From assembly GCF_030272615.1 (NCBI RefSeq), contig NC_081415.1:233193303-233257302 (forward strand): 64,000 nucleotides of DNA, written 5' to 3'. Under the pieces are notes generated by a model. The model was not told the origin of the DNA and searched no databases. It saw only the letters and a list, made by a program, of their open reading frames with translations. Source of the stretch: Cryptomeria japonica (Eukaryota > Streptophyta > Pinopsida > Cupressales > Cupressaceae). Position 1 is the stretch's first letter. Every line of letters begins with the position of its first letter. The translations under genes were made by a program, and so were the position numbers. Positions 34,889 to 44,621 of the stretch are shown one piece after another.

Positions 34889-35971
34889 TTATTCTACCGG
34901 TTGAGCAATAGGTGCCGGTTGATCTTCTATTATAGCAACAAAAACCCATCCATTGTCTACTGGATCCTCATCAAAATCATCAGTCACACCTTCATTAGCA
35001 ATGTAACAAGATTTGTCTTTGTTCTTATTAAATCTGTATCTCTGATATTCAGGATTAGGCTTGTATGTTCTTCTAGCTTCTTCTCTTAGTCTAGCATGTC
35101 TATCAGGGCATCTCAAAGCCATATGACCAATCTTATTGCAGTTAAAACATTTAAAGGGTGCTTTACCTTCATACTTACTTCCAACTGGACCTTTAGGAAT
35201 TTTCCTGGCAAACAGTGTTTCAAGTTCTTCAAGTTCTTCATTCTCCTTCCAAGTTTCTTCAAGTTCTCTTGCATAAAAGGCTTTCCAATTTGATTTTTCA
35301 AATGATGGAGCAAATGATGTTGATGCTTTAAAGGCCAAATTTGTCTTTATAGTAGCAACAGGACCAAATTCCTCAATTTCAAAAGTTGAAAGTTTTCCAA
35401 TCAATGTATCCCTAGTTACTGATGTATTAGGCATTGTTCTCAACTCATTTATAGCAGTAACCTTCATTTTATATGCTAGTGGAAATCCTCTTAAGATTTT
35501 TGAAACAATTTCATCCGCACTTAAGGTTCCTCCACAATATTTAATACCCAAAACAATTTCATTTACTCTTTCCATAAAAGTAGAGATTCTTTCTTCTTCT
35601 TCCATTTTCAGATGTTCATACCTGACTCGAAAGCTCTCAAGTTTTGCAATTTTGACTGAGGAATCTCCTTCATTCAATGTTTCCAAGTGATCCCAAATAG
35701 CTTCAGTAGTAGACCTATCTGATAATCCCATGATTTGTTGATCTGATAATGCACTCAAAAGTGCTTCTGTTGCTTTGCAATCATTCTCCTCATCTTTAGC
35801 TAAGGTAGTTGGACTGGGCTGACCAGCTACAGCAACAGTATAACCATTCTTTGTAACTTCCCAGATGTCTTTACCAATGCAATTCAGATGTGTCTCCATC
35901 TTGATCTTCCATATCCCATAGTTGGTTCCATCAAGTTTAGGACTGTCCTTCCTGAAATAATTAGTGGTCAT
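34889..35971 (-). CDS. gag: copia-3 gag, 360 codons open
   Basis: It starts M-T-T-N-Y-F-R-K-D-S-P-K-L-D-G-T-N-Y, 56 bases after the LTR end, and stays open through the capsid region ('WKIKMETHLNCIGKDIWEVT', 'LLSALSDQQIMGLSDRSTTE'). It includes an intact CCHC knuckle (CFNCNKIGHMALRC) and a basic region. The normal element would read on into protease; here a stop ends the frame just before it. It could still make a capsid-like protein if expressed. It is a good reference for the damaged gag of copia-1 and copia-2. Confidence 0.9.
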   Translation of the reverse strand: MTTNYFRKDSPKLDGTNYGIWKIKMETHLNCIGKDIWEVTKNGYTVAVAGQPSPTTLAKDEENDCKATEALLSALSDQQIMGLSDRSTTEAIWDHLETLNEGDSSVKIAKLESFRVRYEHLKMEEEERISTFMERVNEIVLGIKYCGGTLSADEIVSKILRGFPLAYKMKVTAINELRTMPNTSVTRDTLIGKLSTFEIEEFGPVATIKTNLAFKASTSFAPSFEKSNWKAFYARELEETWKENEELEELETLFARKIPKGPVGSKYEGKAPFKCFNCNKIGHMALRCPDRHARLREEARRTYKPNPEYQRYRFNKNKDKSCYIANEGVTDDFDEDPVDNGWVFVAIIEDQPAPIAQPVE

Positions 35972-36013
35972 TGGATCTCCTCAAGTTGTTAAACTTCTGC
36001 AAAAGAGGACTAA

Positions 36014-36027
36014 GATCTGATACCAAT
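36014..36027 (-). promoter_or_regulatory. Primer binding site of copia-3
   Basis: The minus strand reads ATTGGTATCAGATC just after the LTR end ...GACCTAACA. One base differs from the initiator-Met consensus. Confidence 0.87.
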
Positions 36028-37087
36028 TGTTAGGTCCCGTAGACAACTGAGAGAGAGGGGGGGGGGGGGTGAACCAATTGTCAAATAAATTCAAATAGAA
36101 AACAACTTAATTCTTAATACTGGTAAACCAGTTAAGTATGCCGGTAGATAGTGTTAACAGTTAATTGCTATACCGGTAAAGATTAATGCATGAAACATAA
36201 ACATAAAGTTATCCACAACACATAACACCAATATTTGTACATGGAAACCCTATAAGGGGAAAAACCATAGTGGGAAACCTTACCCATAATCAGATGATAC
36301 TACTACAGATAGTAAGTGTACACAAATGGGGTCTGCACATGCAGAAAGGCCAACAGCCTAGAGCTCACTGCTCAATCACAAAAGGGAGTCACACTGACTA
36401 TAGTTGGATGGTTAAATCCAATAAGAATGTACTACACAAAATAGCATCTTCATATGCTGGATTCAGTACCAGTGTAATGCTAATATGCTTTCACAAAAAC
36501 CTAGCTTCACCTTCAAATGATTTCTTTGTGTATAGCTCTACTTAATCTCGCATATACCTTCACATAATTCTTTTCTGCATTCCAAATTTGATCTTACAAA
36601 TAAGATCTTACATTTATACCATAACCTAAGACCAATTTTAGTAGGTCGGCTCTACAAGATATTACAATAAAAACATTTTACAAACAATATAATATCCGAT
36701 GCAATAACCGATTAAACATGCCAGCTTAATGCATTTAAAACAATAATTAATCATCTCCATAGCGTGCCATGCTGATTTGGAAAAGATAAACCTGCCGGTG
36801 TAACCCTAGGTAACCCTAGACCTATTTGCCGGTAAAAGCAAATATGCAAATATGAATATACCAATGATTAATTCTTCAAAACAAAGTGTCCACATGATGT
36901 CTTCAACATTACCAGGTGTCTTCCACATAATTCCGAGTGTCGGTGATCATTATATCCTGCCGGTGAACCATATACCAGTAACTGTACAATAGTTACTTGC
37001 TTGTCAGTGAATGCTGCTGGATCTCCAAAGTGCTAGTGTTTTAGTAGGTGTTGACATCAATGACAAAACCATACCAAAATACCAACA
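36028..37087 (-). repeat. 5' LTR of copia-3
   Basis: It starts TGTTAGGTCCCGTAGACAACTGAGAG and ends CAAAATACCAACA on the plus strand. It carries the same internal motifs as the 3' LTR, including the G-run, here interrupted as gagagagagg then G-run. Canonical TG...CA ends are intact here, whereas the 3' LTR has TA at its start. Confidence 0.93.
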
Positions 37088-37266
37088 ATATTTTGTGCTT
37101 TTTTATGTATCATTATATCATACCAGTATTGAGTCAGTCCTTTAGGCTATTTCAGGCCCTATCCTACATATCTCTGAATTTTCTGAGATTGTTTGAAAAA
37201 CTAGTTCACTCAGCTATATTTACCTCCAAACAATTGTTCTTAGACTTGAAGAAACCATGAAACGGG
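37088..37266 (+). other. Tat element leader, third piece
   Basis: A 179-base stretch between the copia-3 and NA-1 boundaries. It starts with the copia-3 target duplication atatt and ends with acggg, which matches actgg after NA-1 with one mismatch. It holds no gene or recognisable motif. Confidence 0.5.
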
Positions 37267-38079
37267 TGTTGGCATATGCACACTCCAATGAGACATTGTA
37301 GGTGATTGAAGGTTTTGTCATTGATGGCAACCTTACAATCCTATGACACCGGTTAGGCATTCCACTGGCACTAGCAAGATCAGACTCTACACCAGCACTC
37401 AGACCACTGACATCGACAGTGAAAGGAAGCACACCGACACAAAAACTGACAAGAATTTTATTGTTAATATATTTTGTTTATTATTGAAAAATCATTGTAA
37501 GCCGACTTGGCAATTTGTAAAATGACTCTTATATAAGAGAGATCATTGTAGAATACTTAGAGAAGGATAGAGGAATATAATTAGGCGAAATAAGATAGAC
37601 CTATTATGCGAAATATAGGTTAAGGGTTTATGTAAGAAGTAGAGAAGAAACCGGTACTGGATCTGGCATTATAGATGCTATTTTGAAGTAGTACAAGACA
37701 TTGGATTTATATAATCTATTTTGTAAGTCAGTGAGACTTCCTATTTTATATTTGAGCAATGAGCTCTAGGCACTTGGCCTTCTTGCATGTGCAAACCCCT
37801 CTTGTAGCAGTAATATTCTCTTATTGGCCAGTAAATGAATATTGTGGGTCACAAATCCCATTGAGGTTTTTCCCACATAGAGTTTCCTCATTAAAATATT
37901 GTGTTATGGTGTGTTTTTCATGTGGTTGCTTTTGTCTCTGTTTATTGCATTACTTTCTATTTACCGGTACACAATATTAATATGCTCTACATGTTTTAAG
38001 TTAAAAAAAGTTATAACCGGTTAGATACTGATTCACCCCCCCCCCCCCCCCCCTCTCAGTATCTATGGGAATCCTAACA
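37267..38079 (+). repeat. 5' LTR of NA-1
   Basis: It starts TGTTGGCATATGCACACTCC and ends GGGAATCCTAACA. Near the end is 'gatactgattca' followed by about 19 C and 'tctcagtatc', the same G-run module seen inverted in the minus-strand copia elements. 'tttgtcattgatggcaacc' lies about 45 bases from the left tip. The inner half includes 'ttgaggtttttcccacatag', the shared copia LTR motif. Confidence 0.93.
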
Positions 38080-38093
38080 ATTGGTATCAGAGC
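38080..38093 (+). promoter_or_regulatory. Primer binding site of NA-1
   Basis: ATTGGTATCAGAGC immediately follows the LTR. The 12-base core is a perfect complement of the plant initiator-Met tRNA 3' end and lies at the same distance from the LTR as in the copia elements. Confidence 0.92.
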
Positions 38094-38123
38094 TTGGTCC
38101 TCTATTTTCAAAAGCCTAACAAC

Positions 38124-39244
38124 ATGAGGAAGATCTTGACACCGGTAGAGATGGAAAACTTGATGAAGCAACTTGAAGGAGCTCTCTCAGACTATGATGC
38201 AGAAAAATTGAAAAATATCAAACTTGAAGATGATCTAAAGGTTTCTTAGGATATCATTCAAGCACTTCAAGAAAATCTTACTATTTCAAGAAACAAGAGA
38301 AGAGAACTTTGTGAAAAGATGCAAAATGAGAATGATGAAAAAGAAACTCTTAATGATATGATAAACAAGCTGAAGCAAGAGAACGTGACAACAAAGAATG
38401 AGATGCAGGATATGACTATGAGATTCTATAAAGAAATTGAAGATAGAAAGAAGAATGGAGAAGATTTGACTAGAAGACTAAGTGATGTTACAAATGAGAA
38501 CACAAGAATTAGCTATGAAAATGATTTGTTGAAGACAAATTTGATGCACACACATAATGACTCAAATGAACCGATGAGGCAGAAAGAAGTCTTAGAAAGA
38601 GAACTAGATACTGCAAATCAACATAAAGAGAAATTGAAGGAAATCTCAGAAGAACTTGGTAACTTGCTGAAGAATCAAAAACCTAAAGGTGACACTTGTG
38701 GAATTGACTTTGAAGTTGGTGAAAGCTCTGGTACTGCAAACACATAGGATCATAGCAAACCGATAAGACAACCTACTACTTATAAATTCAATGGCAAATG
38801 TTTTAACTATAACAAGTATGGTCATAGAGAAAATAAATGTAGATCTACAAACTATCAGAATACCAATGCACCCACTGGTCAATGTTCAAAATGCAACAAA
38901 GTTGGTCATAACTCTGAGAATTGAAGAATGTGAGATGTTATGTTTGTGTAAGATTTGGACACTTATCTAATCATTGTAGAACACAAACCGACATAGGTTA
39001 TGGAAAGGCTATTCAGAAAAATAATGTGACTTGTTATGCTTGTAACAAGATTGGACATATTGCAAAATTCTGCAGAAGCAAGGCACCACCGGTAGACAAC
39101 AAAGGTTCTAGTTTGAAAGGAAAAGAAAAGGTTGAAGAAGTTAAGCAAGAATTCTCAAAACAATGGATCAAGAAATTAGAACTGAATGGTGTTGGGAATA
39201 CTCCTCCACCGGTAGAACCAAGCAACACTCCATCGGAAGAATAG
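38124..39244 (+). pseudogene. NA-1 ORF1: coiled-coil protein with four zinc knuckles
   Basis: It starts M-R-K-I-L-T-P-V-E-M-E about 30 bases after the primer site. The first 200 residues are Glu/Lys/Asn-rich with heptad-like spacing (for example 'NDMINKLKQENVTTKNEMQD'). Four knuckle-like motifs follow: CFNYNKYGHRENKC, CSKCNKVGHNSEN (final Cys lost at a stop), CYVCVRFGHLSNHC and CYACNKIGHIAKFC. One TAG lies at 38250, another stop after the capsid-like part at 38745, and a frameshift near 38920. NA-2 ORF1 has the same order. It probably packages RNA like Gag, but no capsid fold was recognised. Confidence 0.75.
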
Positions 39245-39420
39245 AGTAGCACTCCACCGGTAGGAGTCTCTTCATCAAATTGAAGAAATTTCTTTGAGGG
39301 TTTGGCAATCAATGAGACATATGCTATTATTCCCTTGGTTGATGGTAAGAAGTTGAAATTACTTCTATACCGACAGTTATGTTAAGTGATTACTTAACAA
39401 GCATGCATTAAATGTGGTAG

Positions 39421-39580
39421 ATGGCAAATTGACATAATAAATTAGTGTTTTTTGGCTCCATTTCACTTCATCGAGCGTTCAAACATTCGAAGAGCGCGAA
39501 ATGGCAAATTGACATAATAAATTAGTGTTTTTTGGCTCCATTTCACTTCATCGAGCGTTCAAACATTCGAAGAGCGCGAA
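39421..39580 (+). repeat. Perfect 80-bp tandem duplication upstream of NA-1 ORF2
   Basis: The block starting 'atggcaaattgacataata' at 39421 is repeated without a mismatch at 39501. Each copy ends 'ttcgaagagcgcgaa'. It lies in the spacer between ORF1 and the ORF2 ATG at 39668. Perfect identity in an otherwise decayed element suggests a late duplication or gene conversion, or an assembly artefact. Confidence 0.95.
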
Positions 39581-39667
39581 ATTTCTAGAGCTAAGGCATT
39601 TCGAGCAAAGAGGCAAGACATTTCAGCAATCAATCTTTCCAAAGGCGGAAAAAAGGTATTTATAATC

Positions 39668-42600
39668 ATGGCATCCTCCTCTATACCTGAATTCATAACA
39701 AACCCTACTATAGTCGAGGTAATCAAACGCCCTAGGCCTGTATTTCAGCTAGTTCCCGAGATAGCTAAAAAGGATGATAATGTTGGTGCATTTTCCCAAA
39801 TCCCAAAAGGAGTTGTTTTTGCAAAAGACCCTAGAATTTATATCCATTTCCATATAGAAGAATTAGGAGATGAAGAAATTAAAAACATGTACAAGACTAT
39901 CATATGTGATGACTTCGAAAATGTAAAACCTGAACACAAAATTGTTGAAACCCTAGGATTCACTGAGATCCTTTGCATTCCAAACTTTCCTAAAGAAGTT
40001 ATTAGGATAGTATTGAGCATGGTACATGGTGCATTCTTTTGGATAGATTCGGTTCATAAAATTACAAAGGAAGCTGTGAAAGCTATAACAGGGTTACCTT
40101 CCACCGGTAATAGACCAGACAAGACAAAGAAGGTCTCAAATTACCTAGTAACAATTCTAACATGTGCAACATCTGACAAAAGGTCCTTGAGGGTTAATTG
40201 TGTAACTGACATAAATGTAAGATTCATTAGCATGATTCTAGGTTACAAAGTAACTCATACAAATAGACTTAACTCAGTCTCCAGTTTATGCATAAAAAAT
40301 GCACATGATATGGTAAATGAGAATGTGAAAACTGATGTATGTGAATGGTTAAAGGATGAATTGATTGACAATTTAGGGAAGATCAAGAAGGATAAGAAAG
40401 GAACTTTTAGATTTGGCAACTTACTTGTATGCTTAATGCTACACATAACCAAATAGGTGCCCGATATAGGTATCAAGAACCTTGGATTTGACATACCAGT
40501 AGGGAAATAGATATCAGACTTGTTCAACAACATGGGTGAAAGCAAACAAAAGAATATTGTTGAGTATTTTCAAGCACTAAAGGCTAGAATGAACAAAAGA
40601 GTCAGACTGTCACAGGAAATTGTTAACAAATACAAAGATGATATATGTTTTGTGATTAAAAAGGATGAGATCTAGAAGGAAGCAGTTATCCCAAGAACAA
40701 TTTGGGTTACTGAGATGGGTTATGAGACCAATGATCACATCAATGAAACATATGCAAAAGCGCTTCTGGAAGCACCCAAGGAACCTAAGGAAGAGGTATT
40801 TGGTAGTGCTGAGACCATTGAAAGACAAATTCAATCTAAGAAGAGAGTAAAGAAAGTTGAAGCAACTGTGAGAAGAGGTTCAAGGCAGGCTAAGGCTACC
40901 AAAGAAGATGTACTAAAAACAACTGGTATCACTAAAGATGAGTTACAGGCACAACAACTAGAAACTCACCTTTCACCAGTAGCAACTTCTGTAGAAAGTG
41001 ACATGCTAGCTGAATTTAAAAGAGTTGTGAGGAAAAGACAACCTTCACCGGTATCCACACCTTCACCTAGAAGAACCAGGCAAAAACAACAGGTAGTGGG
41101 GCCCTCGGTCAAGAAATCTACTCCTAAGAAGAAAAAGTTGACACCAAAGAAAAGGACTCAACAAAATATTTCTCTGATTGACAGACTGTTGGATGAAATC
41201 ACAGAAGAAGGAAAACTTAAAAACATCAACAAACTATATGACTCACTATCAGTTGATGATAAAGAAAAGGTTGAAAACAATGTTATTTTACACTTGGATA
41301 TTTACAAAAAGTTCTTGATGCAAGTTGTAGATGAACTACCTGATGAACTATTCAAGAGATTGGAAGCAAGAAGACAATCTGTTGTAGAACTTGACAACAA
41401 AATTAAAGTTGAAAAATTACTTGTTATTTACCTAGTTAACTCACCGAAGGAGATAAATGATCTAATTGCAGAAGCCAACCAGACAGTATTTTCTACTGCA
41501 CACTGACATATTGCACTAATGGTTGGAAGAGTAAATGAGGTTGTAGGAGAAATTGAAAATGCATGGGATATATTCCTTGTTGAGAAGGAAAAATAGGAAG
41601 AATATAGAAACCCTAAACCCATAAAAGTATATCAGAAAGACAAGGACAAAGGTAAAGGAAAGGTTAGTGGACCTCCTAGTATCAAAATAAGCGATAACTT
41701 ATCCCCACCGCCTCTGATTACTCCACCGGTAACAACAACTAAAGATCAACTGGGAGATGAGAGTATAGATATAGAGGATACAAATCCTAATCCTGAGGTC
41801 TTATACACATTTGATGTTGATACTCAAAAGGTCAACATTATGATAGACAAGGACACAACCAGTAACACGGATATGGCTAGTGAGCCACTGGTAGCTGACA
41901 ACATTGATAACACTGAAGGTAAATTGATAGATGGGAAAACATAGACTCCAACAGATCAACAAACGGAGAGACAAGCAGAGCAATAGGCTCCGGAACAACA
42001 ACAAGTTCATGTGGAAACAGTGCCACCAGCAATAGGAGAACAACAAAAACCTTTGCTTAAGGAAATGGAAACACAAATTGACCTACCAGAGGTCACTGCA
42101 AGCAAGGATATTGCTCCCACCGGTGGAATTAAAAATGTTAGCTCTTTCATTGAAGGATTTAAATCAACAAATGTAACTGAAGTTCTTTTGGACTCCATTA
42201 AGAAAATAACAGATTGCAGTTCACAGGCATATAAAGCTATAGATGACACAATTCCAGTTTTGAAGATGATAGCTCCAAAATGCAATTAGATATTAAGGAT
42301 TCGTTGAGCCAACTCGACACTTTGTCTAAGTACATTACTGACAACACAGTGACAGTTGAACAAATAAAGGAGGAAGCATTAAAAGAGAGGTTAGAAAAGG
42401 AGAAACATAAATTCTTTGAGGAACAAATAAAGAAGTGTACAAGGTAGTTTGACACACTTCTACCAGAACTGTGCAGCACACTCAAGGAGTTCAAAAATTT
42501 TTACAAAGACACTTGTAAGACAAACTTTTTAAGAGTTGACATAGACAAGAAAATGAACAAGATACAAGAGGAAATTAATAAACTTGTTGACAATTTTGTT

Positions 42601-42937
42601 AATTCACCTGATACATCATCAGTGTTTGAGCAAAAGTTAACTAGTTTTGAGGAAGAATTACTGAAGCTAGAGAGAGAAAAGGAGAGAATAATAAACAAGG
42701 CTAAGAATCTGAGATTAAGACTAAGTCCAAGACTGGACTATCTAGCATCCCTGAGGAAGGAAATATTTGAGGCACTAGTACAAGCATAGAAAACACAGAT
42801 AGAGCATATGTAGCACCTCATCGGTATAGTTCAAAGAATAGAGGCAACAATAAAAGACAGTAAGAAGTTTTTGGAAAGCATAAATTTGATTTTGGTGGAT
42901 CTTTTTCAAATTGTAACCACCCAGTTACAAGGTTGAG
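39668..42937 (+). pseudogene. NA-1 ORF2: large protein of unknown family
   Basis: About 1090 codons, starting M-A-S-S-S-I-P-E-F. The first 265 codons are open and form the conserved domain ('ITKEAVKAITGLPSTGNRPD', 'FISMILGYKVTHTNRLNSVS', 'GTFRFGNLLVCLMLHITK'), clearly matched by NA-2. A Lys-rich stretch (KKSTPKKKKLTPKKRTQQ) follows near 41120, then a helical segment to 41506, an acidic Pro/Thr-rich linker and a C-terminal coiled coil (42553-42789). Several point stops and one frameshift near 42285 break it. No enzymatic motif was found. It may be distantly related to plant-mobile-domain-like proteins; this is inference. Confidence 0.7.
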
Positions 42938-43144
42938 ACAAAAAACTACAACTCTATTGACACTTTGACAACCTTTGTCATTGATGCCAAAGGAGGAGTA
43001 GTAGTATGAGAAAATAATCAGTAAAAGACTTATCTTCTCAGGGGGAGCTCACATATTTTTGGTACACAATTTTTGGATTACAAGTTTTGGATACACTTTT
43101 TGAATTTTCTCATGAGTGTTGCCATCAATGCCAAAGGGGGAGAT
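42938..43144 (+). promoter_or_regulatory. NA-1 3' untranslated region, polypurine tracts and inverted repeat
   Basis: The tract ccaaagggggagat (43131-43144) abuts the 3' LTR. Two earlier G-rich modules are 'gatgccaaaggaggagtag' near 42984 and 'ctcagggggagctc' near 43038. The 13 bases 43118-43130, gttgccatcaatg, are the exact reverse complement of 43197-43209 inside the LTR, so they could pair across the tract. Confidence 0.85.
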
Positions 43145-43932
43145 TGTTGGCATATGCACACTCCAATGAGACATTGTAGGTGATTGAAGGTTTTGTCATT
43201 GATGGCAACCTTACAATCCTATGACATCGGGAAGGCATTCCTATGGCACTAGCAAGATCAGACTCTACACTGGCACTTAGACCATCGGCACCGACAGTGA
43301 AAGGAAGCATACCGGTACAAAAGCTGAGAGGAATTTTATTGTTTATTATTGAAAAATAATTGTAAGTTGACTTGGCAATTTGTAAACTGAATCTTATATA
43401 AGAGAACATTGTAGAATACTTAGAGAAGGATAGAGGAATATAATTAGGCAAAATAAGGCAAACCTATTATGCGAAATATAGGTTAAGGGTTTATGTAAGA
43501 AGCAGAACAGAAACCAGTACTGGATCTGGCATTATAGATGCTATTTTGAAGCAGTACAAGACACTGGATTTATATAATCCATTTTGTAAGTCAGTGAAAC
43601 TTCCTATTTTGTATTTGAGCAGTGAGCTCTAGGCACTTGGCCTTCCTGCATGTGCAGGCCCCTCTTGTAGCAGTAATATTCTCTTATTGGCCAGTAAGTG
43701 AATATTGTGGGTCACAAATCCCACCGAGGTTTTTCCCACACCGGGTTTCCTCATTGAAATATTGTGTTATGGTGTGTTTTTCATGTGGTTGCTTTTGTCT
43801 CTATTTATTGCATTACTTTTTGTTTATCGGTACACGGTATTAATATGCTCCACATGTTTTAAGTTAAGAAAATCTTATAACCGGTTAGATACTGATTCAC
43901 CCCCCCTCTCAGTATCCGTGGGAATCCTAACA
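43145..43932 (+). repeat. 3' LTR of NA-1
   Basis: It starts TGTTGGCATATGCACACTCC and ends GGGAATCCTAACA, matching 37267-38079. It is shorter mainly because the C-run is 7 rather than about 19 bases and because of small deletions, for example after 'attttattg'. actgg follows as the target duplication. Confidence 0.93.
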
Positions 43933-44621
43933 ACTGGTTCTATACACAGAATTACTAAAAACAAAGTCCATTTTTTGAAACGTCAAAACTCAAAGGTTTA
44001 TACACTTGTGACCCTAGGAAGTCCTTGCATAGAACTCACTTACATCCTTACTATCATCATAAGTCCTTGCATAGTCCTCATTCATGTCCTCATTATTGTC
44101 CATAGTCATTACATAGTCCTCATTTTACATCCACATTATCATCCTCATATATGTCTTCATCTAGATCTCATATACGTCTTCATCTAGATCTCATATAAGT
44201 CTATCTTAATCCATTATCATTTACAGGGTCATAGCATGCATCATAATGGGTCTACCAGGTGATGGTTTGTTCCCCTTCGAGCAACCTAATCTAGTACCAA
44301 ATGGCGATCAATGAGAAATCATTGAAGGTCTAGCTAACTTAGCTTGGGATTCAAGGAGAAATAGACCTCGGTATATAGGAGTCGAGTATGAGATAAATAT
44401 CGAGTCTAGGATTGCCCGTAGAATTGATAGAGAGATTGAAACAGAATGTCTAAGACAAGAATGAAAAAACTTGCATTACAGAAATCCAGAAATACTCAAC
44501 AGGTCTCACGCCAAAACCCCTAATAGAGGGTCTAGTCTAGTTTTGCATACCTCATACCTACATCTACAATCTAACATTAGTCATCGTCTTGCATAAAACC
44601 ACCCTCATATAGTAGTCTTAA
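43933..44621 (+). other. Tat element leader, fourth piece, up to the gag start
   Basis: Non-coding, with short direct repeats: 'gtccttgcatag' and 'tcctcatt' motifs at about 44020-44130, and 'catctagatctcatat' twice near 44157-44200. A stretch at 44245-44464 translates to a broken frame ('MGLPGDGLFPFEQPNLVPNG' and onward) ended by TGA stops and may be a decayed upstream ORF. It runs into the gag ATG at 44622. Confidence 0.5.

Larger units (their letters stand above)
30401..37087 (-). mobile_element. Ty1/copia element copia-3
   Basis: A complete 6.7-kb minus-strand element with 1.06-kb LTRs at both ends. Flanks are gtatt (30396-30400) and atatt (37088-37092), a target duplication with one mismatch. 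Gag-protease-integrase-RT-RNase H are all present, with an uninterrupted 360-codon gag. The two LTRs differ only by scattered changes by eye. It is closely related to copia-1 in protein sequence. Confidence 0.94.
37267..43932 (+). mobile_element. NA-1: non-autonomous LTR retrotransposon with two own ORFs
   Basis: A complete 6.7-kb element: LTRs of about 800 bp (37267-38079 and 43145-43932), initiator-Met primer site, polypurine tract ccaaagggggagat, and near-matching target duplications acggg and actgg. The interior has no protease, integrase, RT or RNase H. It encodes a gag-like ORF1 with zinc knuckles and a long ORF2 of unknown family. NA-2 on the right edge has the same plan. Shared LTR and primer features point to mobilisation by copia enzymes. 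Confidence 0.9.
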
